Shown here: in pieces, positions 1 to 7,440 of the stretch
Layout of the letters: each line of letters opens with the position of its first letter
Position numbering within the stretch: position 1 is the stretch's first letter
Origin: Chlorogloeopsis sp. ULAP01
GTDB lineage: Bacteria > Cyanobacteriota > Cyanobacteriia > Cyanobacteriales > Nostocaceae
NCBI RefSeq assembly: GCF_030381805.1
Contig: NZ_JAUDRH010000010.1
Coordinates: forward strand, 62,001-126,000
Direction of reading: 5' to 3'
DNA: 64,000 nt
The notes under the pieces: generated by a model
The model's input: only the letters and a program-made list of their open reading frames with translations
Told to the model about the DNA's origin: nothing
Databases searched by the model: none
Program-made: the position numbers and the translations under genes

Positions 1-480
1 CAAATTAAAGTTTTGTAAAATTTTAAGACTATTAGTTATTGTGTTTAATAAACTATTGTATAAAATCTTTAGTTAATATAAAATATTTTCACCTCAAAAT
101 ATAATGTTTTTTTGAAAAATCAGAGATATCTCGGTTGTCTGTAAAATAAAATTCCTGATAAAAATGACAGTCATATCACTTAGATTTCTAAAGTAGAGGT
201 AAAAGTATTGTTTTTATTCCATGACTTTGTTAGGAAATAAAAACAGCATATAATTTCTATAACCATAGATTGCCATAACTTTTAAATTGAGTCATATACT
301 GTTAAAAAGTTAGATATTGAGTGATATCAATGACTAAATATTTTTGATTAGTTATGACGTGAAATTTGAATGCGATCGCTAACTCAGTGTGACATGGATC
401 AATCTTTCACATTCAGTTTAGTGAGACAATGGAATTGTGAGGAAAAGAACGGAAGCATGTTAATTAAATAAGGGGGAAAT
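1..480. other. AT-rich leader without a recognisable gene
   Basis: This is an A+T-rich stretch before the pentapeptide-repeat gene. I see no open frame of useful size, no tRNA-like fold and no clear terminator. One HIP1 octamer lies near 372. The last ten bases contain a strong purine-rich ribosome-binding site (GGGGGAAAT) just before the ATG at 481, so the promoter of that gene should lie here, but I could not assign -10/-35 boxes with confidence. Confidence 0.5.
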
Positions 481-963
481 ATGAAAACCAAGCTTCTAGC
501 AGCTCTCACTTTAGTGACTCCCCTGTTCTTTACCAGCGTAGTAAACGCTGCAAATCCGCAGCAAGTACAAAAGCTTTTATCAACTGGGGAATGTATCCAG
601 TGCGATTTATCAGGAGCTGATCTCAGTGGAGCTCATTTGATTGGTGCTGATTTAAGAGGTGCCAATCTTCAAGGAGCTAACTTGGAAGAAGCGAATATTG
701 AAGGTGCCGATTTTACCGGTGCAAATCTTCAAGGAGCCAACCTCAAGTCAGCTTTTGCAACTAATGTTAATTTCAAGAAGGCTAATCTCAATGGCGTTAA
801 TTTTACTAACGCCATGATTACTGACTCTAATGTATATGGCGCATCTATGAAGAACCTTACTATCACTAATGCCGACATCTACAATACAGGAATTGGTATT
901 GGTGGTGACAATGCAGAAATTCCTGATTGGGATCAGCAGATAGAGACATATAAACAAGAATAA
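481..963 (+). CDS. Secreted pentapeptide-repeat protein
   Basis: The product has 160 residues and starts with a signal peptide: a positive N-terminus, a hydrophobic core at residues 5-20 and likely cleavage after VNA at 23. Residues about 41-135 are tandem pentapeptide repeats of the A(D/N)LxG type, strict in the first half and looser later, which should form a right-handed quadrilateral beta-helix. A CIQC motif at residues 38-41 precedes the helix. The C-terminal 25 residues are acidic and not repetitive. The signal peptide points to the periplasm or thylakoid lumen; lumenal pentapeptide proteins are common in cyanobacteria. The role is unknown. The start is well supported by a GGGGGA ribosome-binding site. 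The gene appears to be monocistronic. Confidence 0.88.
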   Translation: MKTKLLAALTLVTPLFFTSVVNAANPQQVQKLLSTGECIQCDLSGADLSGAHLIGADLRGANLQGANLEEANIEGADFTGANLQGANLKSAFATNVNFKKANLNGVNFTNAMITDSNVYGASMKNLTITNADIYNTGIGIGGDNAEIPDWDQQIETYKQE

Positions 964-1785
964 ATTTGGTTGCTTTTGTTGATAAACTACTAATTATTAG
1001 TTAAGTTCTTCAGCAACACAGTAATTCTTGCTCAAGCTATTCACATCATTTCTCAGTTGCGCTAATTAGTAAACCCTCCCTTGAAAATGTCTTCACAGGC
1101 ATCTTCAGGGGCAAGACTTTAAACTTTTTCTTCCCTTCAAGCTCTATTGTGCTACTAAAACTCCATTGCCGCTTCAATGGAAGAACAACTCTGTTTTTTG
1201 AAAGTAGTTGTGTAATTCCTTCATCCTCTCAAAAGGTACTCACTAGCCTAAACTCACTATTATTTGTACTTCTTAATCATTCCCACATACCATAAAATGA
1301 CTTTAAAGTCTAGAGTAATTGAATACATAAAAACTTTTATTAAATATTTATATCAATAACATTTCCTCAATTGAGAATAGCAGCTTAAGATTGCCTAAAT
1401 ATCCGCTAAGATCGGCATCTAAACTTGTATAAAGTAAGAGGTGATCTAAATTTTTGCATGATTTGTACTGATTTGAGTACGATGGTATGCAACCCACAGT
1501 ACATGGGAGAACAGTAGGCTCAGGATTTTAGTTCGACAACAAAACGAACTAGAAATAATAGCTTATGTTTACAGACTGTGTCATAGCTAATACCTTACTA
1601 CTGAGCTGATCAACTGTAGTTGATGAAGTAGTAGTTAAGGAGCAATTATGGTTATAGGCAACTAGAGCCTCTTTGTGCCAAAAAATCTGTTGTAGTGATG
1701 TCCCTGTACATCGCCTACTAACAGCCTTTTGGTTGTGATTAGTCCGGATAAGAGTAATTCAACTGTCAAAATTATGGGAGCGGAA
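964..1785. other. Long intergenic region with hairpins and a possible leader
   Basis: There is no convincing gene over about 0.8 kb. A small hairpin (CCATTG/CAATGG arms, 1163-1180) with a T-run some distance downstream could weakly terminate the upstream gene. From about 1593 to 1640 a longer hairpin has inner arms ATCAACT (1609-1615) and AGTTGAT (1618-1624) and outer TACTAC/GTAGTA arms. Directly after it lie an AAGGAG ribosome-binding site and a five-codon open frame at 1648-1665. This looks like a structured 5' leader of the CAAD gene, but no transcription data are available to confirm it. Confidence 0.45.
1648..1665 (+). other. Possible five-codon upstream frame
   Basis: An ATG at 1648 is preceded by AAGGAG at a good distance and is followed after four more codons by TAG (peptide MVIGN). 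It sits between a strong hairpin and the CAAD coding region. The ribosome-binding site is better than the one in front of the main gene, so translation here is plausible. The frame is too short for sequence to prove anything, and chance is a real alternative. Confidence 0.25.
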
Positions 1786-2214
1786 ATGCAAGAACCGGAA
1801 GTAGTGGAAACCAAATCTCCAGAGGCAATGATGGCAGAAATCAACAATCAAACGGGAACCATAACAAAAATCCAACCCGGCGCGCAGACTCAAGAACAAT
1901 GGCTAAAATATGGAGAAATAGCCTCTAGTTTTCTAGCAACACTGCCTGAATATCTGGGAACCTTCTTTAATAAGTACAAACAACCACTGGTTACCTTTGG
2001 TTTAATTGTGACAGCAATTGTTGCTGTGAAAGTTGTCTTGGCAATTTTAGATGCTTTGAATGATATTCCCTTAGTTGCACCGACTTTTGAATTGATTGGT
2101 ATTGGTTACTCTGCGTGGTTCGTTTACCGCTATTTACTCAAAGCCTCAACCAGGCAAGAGCTAACCGGTGAACTTGCTACTCTTAAATCACAAGTTGTTG
2201 GTAAAGATGCTTAA
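1786..2214 (+). CDS. CAAD/CURT1-like thylakoid membrane protein
   Basis: The C-terminal two thirds match the cyanobacterial aminoacyl-tRNA synthetase appended domain (CAAD), the family related to the thylakoid-curvature protein CURT1. An amphipathic segment (LPEYLGTFFNKYK) is followed by two transmembrane helices joined by a short loop containing DALNDIP, and then by the conserved segment WFVYRYLLKAS and a polar tail. The N-terminus is acidic and variable. The frame is open from a TTG at 1729, with ATGs at 1774 and 1786. I chose 1786 because GGAG lies five bases upstream and because the earlier residues look unlike the family; this gives 142 residues. Stand-alone CAAD proteins are thought to shape or organise thylakoid membranes. 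The start is less certain than the family assignment. Confidence 0.85.
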   Translation: MQEPEVVETKSPEAMMAEINNQTGTITKIQPGAQTQEQWLKYGEIASSFLATLPEYLGTFFNKYKQPLVTFGLIVTAIVAVKVVLAILDALNDIPLVAPTFELIGIGYSAWFVYRYLLKASTRQELTGELATLKSQVVGKDA

Positions 2215-2294
2215 ATTCTAGGTAATTCAGTGCAGATAGCGACTTCTAACGCTGGTGCGCTGTGAATTACTGCTGGATATCGCCTCCTCTACAG

Positions 2295-2328
2295 GTGGTC
2301 AAGAAAAATCTTAGTAACTCTTGACCAC
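2295..2328. terminator. Hairpin between convergent genes
   Basis: A perfect 10-base inverted repeat (GTGGTCAAGA and TCTTGACCAC) with a 14-base loop is followed on the plus strand by a T-rich stretch. It lies between the convergent CAAD and SLH genes. It probably terminates the CAAD transcript and may work in both directions. Confidence 0.6.
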
Positions 2329-2367
2329 TTCAGTTTATTTGTATTTTGCAGTTAATTTTTGGTTGGT

Positions 2368-3318
2368 TCAGGCATCAGGCAATTGTACAATCTTTTGGGA
2401 TGGAACCTTGTCTAACCTTCCTATTAGCACCAAAGCCTGGTGAATCATTGCTGCTACCTCAGCACGGGTAGCTTCTTTATTAGGAGCAAAAACTTTTGGA
2501 TTGGGATAGTTAATTACAAGACCATTTTCTGTAGCTGCGGCAACCTTATTACGCGCATAGGCTGGAATTTCTTTAGCATCTTGGTAGGTATTTAAAATTT
2601 TAGTTGGGGAAGTGGGAGTATTTAAATGTAATCCACTAGCAAGGGCTACTAAGACTTGTACTCGTGGAATATTTTTTTGTGCTTTAAAGGTATTGTCAGG
2701 GTAACCTTTTAAGAACCCAGTGCTAATGGCTAAGTCAATTGCTGAATTTGCCCAGAACTGATTTGGTACATCTTGAAAAGATATTTTGTTTTTGGTTTTT
2801 CCTAGTTCATTTTCAAAAGCCTGTTGAAGTATGGCGGCAAATTCCGCGCGGGTGACAGGCTGATTTGGTCGAAATGAATTATCTTGATAGCCTTTAATAA
2901 TATTGCGAGAGGAAAGGGCGTTGATATAACCACGCGCCCAGAAGTTGTTAGGTACATCGGTGAAGGCGATGGGTGGAGGAATAGTAGATTTTTTCTCAGT
3001 GGGAATAACCAATGGAAATTGTTTGATGGGATTGGAGGAGGGTAGTAAAGGCGTTTGCCCTCTAGGTAACTCAGATGGAGCAACACTGGGAAGAGGCATC
3101 ATCGCAGGCGGGGTGTTTTTAGAAGGTGCAGCAGGCGTTGCAGGTAGAGTAGAAGATGGCAAGAGTATGCTGGGTAAGTTCCAGTCAGAGTTATTGCGGA
3201 AAAACGACCAAAAAAGAACTGCCCCAATACTGGCAAAGGCAACTAAAATGCCAATAAATTCGTCGAAGCCAAGGACATTTGTTTGAGATGACTTGGGATC
3301 GGGAGGCATATTTGTCAT
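2368..3318 (-). CDS. Membrane-anchored triple SLH-domain protein
   Basis: The product has 316 residues. A short polar N-terminus is followed by one transmembrane helix (residues 21-40) without a cleavage site, a proline/serine/threonine-rich linker (about 50-117), and three S-layer homology domains at about 118-168, 179-231 and 243-298. Each SLH domain has the usual pattern: a (F/Y)xDV-like start, an xxxW/Y helix, a GYxDxxF-like centre and a TRAE-type end (TRAEF at 157-161, TRAEV at 284-288; the second domain is weaker, with IPRVQ). SLH domains bind peptidoglycan-linked polymers, so the protein probably ties the inner membrane to the cell wall. Cyanobacterial SLH porins carry a large beta-barrel, which is absent here. 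Start ATG at 3318. Confidence 0.85.
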   Translation of the reverse strand: MTNMPPDPKSSQTNVLGFDEFIGILVAFASIGAVLFWSFFRNNSDWNLPSILLPSSTLPATPAAPSKNTPPAMMPLPSVAPSELPRGQTPLLPSSNPIKQFPLVIPTEKKSTIPPPIAFTDVPNNFWARGYINALSSRNIIKGYQDNSFRPNQPVTRAEFAAILQQAFENELGKTKNKISFQDVPNQFWANSAIDLAISTGFLKGYPDNTFKAQKNIPRVQVLVALASGLHLNTPTSPTKILNTYQDAKEIPAYARNKVAAATENGLVINYPNPKVFAPNKEATRAEVAAMIHQALVLIGRLDKVPSQKIVQLPDA

Positions 3319-3364
3319 TGTAATTACTCTGATAACAGTACAATGTGCATCTAACTAATTAAGC

Positions 3365-3395
3365 CATAATCAGGGAGTGTTAGTAGTTAGTAGTT
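3365..3395. repeat. Heptameric tandem repeat (STRR), GTTAGTA type
   Basis: Several tandem copies of a heptamer of the form GTTAGTA/GTTAGTT lie between the SLH gene and the end of the homoserine dehydrogenase gene. Such short tandemly repeated repetitive sequences are typical of heterocystous cyanobacteria. No function can be seen. Confidence 0.6.
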
Positions 3396-3432
3396 AGTTG
3401 TTTACCACTCCACTATCCACTAACCAATCCTT

Positions 3433-4716
3433 TCATAATACCCGTAGCAAACTAGGAATGCTGTCTACGGCTTCTAAGGTACAAATTTCTGCTAGAGCTT
3501 GCCGAAAATCTCCTTCTCTTACATCGTGGGTAACAACAACAATCTCTGCTAGTTTTCCCTGAAAGCCTGTTTGTACAACTGATTCTAAACTAACGCCATA
3601 ATTACCAAAGCAAGTACCCAATTTACCAATTACTCCGGGTTGGTCTTTCGTCAGAAAACGGGCGTAGAATCTGGTAACTAGTTCTTCGATGGGAGCAATT
3701 TGGCAGTAGTCTTGATGCCTACAGGTTAGCAATGGATTTGGTGTCGTCGTGCTGGCTTTCAATGTTGCTGCTAAATTTAAAATATCCGAGGCTACGGCGC
3801 TAGCAGTTGCCCCAGCACCAGCGCCTGGGCCGAAAAACATTACTTGTCCAATTGGTTCACCTTCAACCAAAATGGCATTATAAACGCCATTAATGCTAGC
3901 TAGGGGATGAGCTTTAGGAACTAAAGTTGGATGGACTCGGATAGAAATTGCCGGGGGAGTAACTTTGTTGGCAATAGCTAAGAGTTTGATAACAAATCCT
4001 AATTTTTCGGCATAGGCAATATCTGTCTTGCTTACTTGTCGGATGCCTTCACAATAAACATCTTGCAGTTTAATACGTCCATCAAAGGCTAATGAAGCGA
4101 GAATAGCAATTTTATCGGCGGCGTCCAAGCCATCAACATCAGCAGTTGGATCAGCTTCTGCATAACCCAATTGCTGGGCATCGGTTAAGACATCGCTGAA
4201 ATCGCTACCTTCTGTTTGCATCCGTGTGAGGATATAGTTTGTTGTACCGTTAACAATACCAGTAACAGTGTGAATATTGTTAACGCTTAAAGACTGCTTG
4301 AGGGGTTGAATTACAGGTATACCACCACCCACAGCAGCTTCTAGCATGACGTATACACCAGCTTGGTTGGCAGCAGTAAAAATCTCTGCACCAAAGCGAG
4401 AAATTACCGCTTTATTAGCGGTAACAATGTGTTTGCCATTTTTTATTGCTTTGAGAATGAGCGATCGCGCTGGTTCGAGTCCACCGAGTATCTCAACTAC
4501 AATATCTACCTGTGGATCGTTGACAATTGCCTCTAAATCTATGGTTATAACTGACTCTGGCAATTTCACTGCACGCTCTTTATCGAGCGATCGCACTCCC
4601 ACTCGATATATTTCTATATCCTGCAATAAAGGGTGACGTCCGGCACTATTTTGTAAAAGCTGCACCGTACCCGTGCCTACCGTACCTAATCCTAGTATTC
4701 CCAGCTTTACACCCAC
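3433..4716 (-). CDS. hom: Homoserine dehydrogenase
   Basis: This enzyme reduces aspartate semialdehyde to homoserine with NAD(P)H, the branch point towards threonine and methionine. The 427-residue protein has the N-terminal Rossmann loop GLGTVGTG (residues 9-16), the TANKAVIS motif of the coenzyme domain, the GIVNGTTNYIL and DVDGLDAADK motifs of the catalytic domain, and a C-terminal ACT domain (DQPGVIGKLGTCFGNYGV) that usually gives threonine feedback control. Length is normal for the monofunctional ACT-containing form. A palindrome and heptamer repeats lie upstream, between this gene and petH, so the promoter must lie within about 200 bases that are partly repetitive. Confidence 0.96.
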   Translation of the reverse strand: MGVKLGILGLGTVGTGTVQLLQNSAGRHPLLQDIEIYRVGVRSLDKERAVKLPESVITIDLEAIVNDPQVDIVVEILGGLEPARSLILKAIKNGKHIVTANKAVISRFGAEIFTAANQAGVYVMLEAAVGGGIPVIQPLKQSLSVNNIHTVTGIVNGTTNYILTRMQTEGSDFSDVLTDAQQLGYAEADPTADVDGLDAADKIAILASLAFDGRIKLQDVYCEGIRQVSKTDIAYAEKLGFVIKLLAIANKVTPPAISIRVHPTLVPKAHPLASINGVYNAILVEGEPIGQVMFFGPGAGAGATASAVASDILNLAATLKASTTTPNPLLTCRHQDYCQIAPIEELVTRFYARFLTKDQPGVIGKLGTCFGNYGVSLESVVQTGFQGKLAEIVVVTHDVREGDFRQALAEICTLEAVDSIPSLLRVL

Positions 4717-4741
4717 AAATTTTCACCCAATTCCACCAACA

Positions 4742-4778
4742 ACAATTGTAGGGTGGGCAATGCCCACCCTACAATTGT
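4742..4778. repeat. 37-base near-perfect palindrome
   Basis: Two 18-base arms (4742-4759 and 4761-4778) are exact reverse complements around a single A at 4760. The core is GTAGGGTGGGCA/TGCCCACCCTAC. A related shorter hairpin (GGTAGGG/CCCTACC) sits at 24103-24121. The arrangement resembles the dispersed small palindromic repeats of cyanobacterial genomes. It lies between petH and hom, both on the minus strand, and could also stop petH transcription. Confidence 0.75.
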
Positions 4779-4912
4779 CATCTGTCATTTGTCACTTGTC
4801 ATTTGTCCTTTATAATTCAAATACCCTTACGGATATGCCAGTCACTCATGGAGGAAACTCCTTGTTCTGTGCGCTGGCTCACTAATGACTAATGACTAAT
4901 AACTAATGACCA
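4779..4912. repeat. Two heptamer repeat tracts (STRR)
   Basis: At about 4780-4812 the heptamer TCATTTG occurs in four slightly varied copies. At about 4881-4910 a second tract repeats ACTAATG/ACTAATA and reaches the stop codon of petH. Between them is a short unique stretch. There are no spacers of constant length, so this is not a CRISPR array. Confidence 0.65.
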
Positions 4913-4914
4913 AA

Positions 4915-6255
4915 TTAGTATGTTTCTACGTGCCAGCGACCAGCTTTTTTCAGTTCTTTTTGGTAATCACTCCAAGTTACACCTTCTTTAGCTGCTGCTG
5001 CTGTTAATGCCGCATCGATACCGTCTTCCATACCTCGCAAACCGCAGATATATGTGTGTGTTTTCTCATTTTTAATCAAATTCCACAACTCATCTGCGTG
5101 CTCTGCCACACGGTCTTGAATATACATCCTACCGCCTTGGGCATTTTTCTGTTCGCGGCTGATGGCATAGGTCAAACGGAAGTTGTCAGGATACTTCGCT
5201 TGGATTTCTTCCAATTCTTCCTTATAGAGAATGTTCGGAGTTGTAGGAACACCAAATATTAACCAAGAAAAGCCTTTAAACTGATATTCTGGGTTAGCAG
5301 CTCTTTCGTTATCCTTGAACATCCGCCACAGATAAGCACGCATTGGGGCAATACCTGTTCCTGTTGCCATCATAATGACGTTGGCATCTTCGTCAGGGGG
5401 CAGTAACATTTCTTTACCCACTGGTCCTGTGATTTTTACATCATCTCCAGGCTTGAGGTTACATAGGTAAGTCGAGCATACACCGTATACTGTTTCGCCA
5501 GTTTCTGGGTGCTTGTACTCCAATTGACGGACGCACAGTGATACAGTTTTGTCATCGACATCATCGCCGTGACGTGTAGAGGCGATCGAGTACAATCTCA
5601 GCTTTTCTGGTTTGCCGTTTTTGTCCACTCCCGGCGGGATAATGCCAATGCTTTGACCCTCTATATAGCGTAAATCGCCACCAGTAAGGTCGAATTTGAT
5701 ATGCTGAACGATACCAATTCCGCCATCTTTCACTAATGCTTCATTAGATATACATTTACCAATGAACGGAGCATTGGGGCGGTAAAGGTTTACAGGAACG
5801 TCAGCGTGTTTGGCTTTCGCTTGAGTCATGGTGTTGCCTTTCGTATCCTTCTTCTTGGACTGTGGCTGGGCTGGTGATTCGGCAAGGCCTTTCTCTTCAC
5901 TGCCAGCATTCACAGGTGTGGCTTTACCATTTCCTTCTCGATTAGCAGATTCAGCAGATGTGGCTTGGCTCATCGCTTCAGGGTTAGCAACTTCGGATGA
6001 AGCTTTACCATTGACTTGTTGTAAAACCCCAACCGATTGTATGCTAACAATTCTGCCGCCCAGGCGAGTTATGCGTCGCATTTCCTGATTCATGCGGTTG
6101 TAAGGCACTTTGATGAACACACTGCCACTCTTACGAATTTGGTAGTTTGTTTGATCAGTTTCTTCGCTTTGACGCAGACCTACCACTTCGTACACGAAGA
6201 CGCGGCTACCTGATTCTGTATTGGCAGCTCCTTCAACAGCACCTTGATAGTACAT
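4915..6255 (-). CDS. petH: Ferredoxin-NADP+ reductase, long form with CpcD-like domain
   Basis: FNR transfers electrons from ferredoxin to NADP+ at the end of photosynthetic electron flow. From the ATG at 6255 the protein has 446 residues: a CpcD-like phycobilisome linker domain (about 1-85), a Ser/Glu/Lys-rich linker (about 86-140), the FAD domain with RLYSIAST, and the NADP domain with ATGTGIAPMR and CGLRGMEDGID, ending in the conserved WHVETY. The frame extends four codons upstream to a GTG, but family members start MY(N/Y)QGAVEG, so 6255 is preferred. An internal ATG at 5829 (residue 143, KGNTMTQAK), preceded by AAAGG, would give a 304-residue short isoform without the phycobilisome domain, as known for cyanobacterial FNR-S. 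Stop is followed closely by heptamer repeats. Confidence 0.97.
   Translation of the reverse strand: MYYQGAVEGAANTESGSRVFVYEVVGLRQSEETDQTNYQIRKSGSVFIKVPYNRMNQEMRRITRLGGRIVSIQSVGVLQQVNGKASSEVANPEAMSQATSAESANREGNGKATPVNAGSEEKGLAESPAQPQSKKKDTKGNTMTQAKAKHADVPVNLYRPNAPFIGKCISNEALVKDGGIGIVQHIKFDLTGGDLRYIEGQSIGIIPPGVDKNGKPEKLRLYSIASTRHGDDVDDKTVSLCVRQLEYKHPETGETVYGVCSTYLCNLKPGDDVKITGPVGKEMLLPPDEDANVIMMATGTGIAPMRAYLWRMFKDNERAANPEYQFKGFSWLIFGVPTTPNILYKEELEEIQAKYPDNFRLTYAISREQKNAQGGRMYIQDRVAEHADELWNLIKNEKTHTYICGLRGMEDGIDAALTAAAAKEGVTWSDYQKELKKAGRWHVETY
5820..5840 (-). promoter_or_regulatory. petH: Internal ribosome-binding site and ATG for short FNR
   Basis: On the minus strand an AAAGG sits seven bases before an in-frame ATG at 5829, exactly at the junction between the linker and the catalytic part. 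In cyanobacteria two FNR isoforms from one petH gene, with the short one made by internal initiation, are established. The site seen here is where that start is expected; use is inferred. Confidence 0.6.
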
Positions 6256-6327
6256 TAGTTCTACCACTCCGATATTTACTTAACCGTTTCTCAAAAACTA
6301 TTTCCACCATCTGTCAGACTTAGTTTA

Positions 6328-6339
6328 CCGGAATTCCGG
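6328..6339. promoter_or_regulatory. 12-base palindrome upstream of petH
   Basis: CCGGAATTCCGG is a perfect palindrome 73 bases upstream of the petH ATG. It could be an operator or the tip of a leader stem. No consensus NtcA box (GTA-N8-TAC) is present in the 280 bases upstream of petH. The role is unknown. Confidence 0.3.
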
Positions 6340-6643
6340 ACAGAAATAGCTGACGCTTGGGGAAGTGGCATCACAAGCCAATGCTTTTAAGTACACTCGC
6401 CAAAGACATCAAGGCATGGAAAAAGTCACACCTGTTCACCTTCTAAGGTAAAGGATAAGTTCTTTGGAGAATGTTAATAATGAATCAATTTAATTTCTTT
6501 TTCGTGATATGGTATCTCCACAAGAGAGATTATTTAAATATTACCTAAGGCATATCCGCCCTCAGAAGAGTCTAAATTGTCAAATCTGGAAGACTAGTTC
6601 CGACTTGTTTTAATTCTTCGGTTTGAACTCCCAACTTTAGCTT

Positions 6644-6673
6644 AGATGTTTTCCTCCTCAAGGAAAAACATCT
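6644..6673. repeat. Hairpin-forming inverted repeat
   Basis: Two 12-13 base arms (AGATGTTTTCCT and AGGAAAAACATCT) with a five-base loop and a single extra A form a stable hairpin near the middle of the petH-prk spacer. It is about 390 bases from petH and 770 from prk. No T-run that fits a simple terminator follows. Confidence 0.45.
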
Positions 6674-7283
6674 AATGGGAAGATTCTGATTAGCCTATTT
6701 GTAACTACATTGAACAACTTGGTCACGAGAATTAACACAACCGAGGTTGAGTTTAGCTACAAAATATTCTGAGAGAGAAGTTATGTTAAGCAACTATAAT
6801 AAGTTTTACTTGATGTGAAACATCTGTCAACCTCTATGATCAGTACACTGCTGGCGTACTAAAAATGCCTAGAAATCAGTATATTTGAGTGTTTAAACAA
6901 ATGTACTGTTAAAGCTGTCGCTGCTCTATGCTGTTTAATGGTGTTTTACTTCTTGAGATAGATAAAAAATATCGCTTTAAATATCTACATAAAATAAGCT
7001 GTTCGCTGTAAAATGAAAAATAATTTTTGAAAAGCAAAAAACACTTTATATCGCACTAAAAATTCAAAATCTGAGCATCACAAGCTACATCTGTAGGTTG
7101 CTTAATTCTTGAGTGAGCAGGTTATAAGATGTAATTTTGTAGCTGGAATCCTTGACCTGATGTGATCCCACAAACATCATTCTTCCAGCTAGTAAGCCTT
7201 GTATAGAGCACTCCCTTCTGTTAAAATTCAATATATCACTAGGACTAAATACTTAGCAGCAATGATTTTAGGCATTGCGAGAC

Positions 7284-7389
7284 GGGTAAAACTCACAACT
7301 TTCATGTCTACCCGTCAGATGTCTTATGGCGCTGCTAAGTGGCAATAACGCAGGATAAACCAGAGGGGTAAACTCCTGGCTTCATGTCT
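7284..7389 (+). promoter_or_regulatory. Paired imperfect direct repeats upstream of prk
   Basis: The block GGGTAAAACTC-N6-TTTCATGTCT at 7284-7309 recurs as GGGTAAACTCC-N4-CTTCATGTCT at 7366-7389, about 80 bases apart and ending 51 bases before the prk ATG. The first copy is also framed by an 8-base inverted repeat. Paired copies near a start suggest operators or paired RNA elements in the leader. No named regulator can be assigned from sequence alone. Confidence 0.35.
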
Positions 7390-7440
7390 TCAGGTGTGAA
7401 AAATATTGTTTGACTCAACTTTAGTAACCAAAGGAGATTT

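Larger units (their letters stand above)
6256..7440. other. 1.2-kb divergent control region, petH and prk
   Basis: There is no credible gene between the divergent petH and prk genes. The region holds the promoters of both. Visible structure: the 12-base palindrome at 6328-6339; a strong hairpin at 6644-6673 (AGATGTTTTCCT / AGGAAAAACATCT, one bulge); an inverted repeat GACGGGTA/TACCCGTC at 7281-7288 and 7309-7316; and an imperfect 25-base direct repeat at 7284-7309 and 7366-7389 close to prk. Its length is unusual between two housekeeping genes. Confidence 0.5.

Noticed and set aside
4471..4484. T-arm-like sequence GGTTCGAGTCCACC suggesting a tRNA
   Set aside because: It lies inside the conserved coding sequence of homoserine dehydrogenase, and no acceptor stem or anticodon arm can be built around it.
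4779..4912. Tandem repeats as a possible CRISPR array
   Set aside because: The repeat unit is seven bases, copies touch each other, and there are no spacers or cas genes.
6250..6264. NtcA-like GTA...TAC site at the petH start
   Set aside because: The spacing is nine bases and not eight, and it overlaps the start codon.
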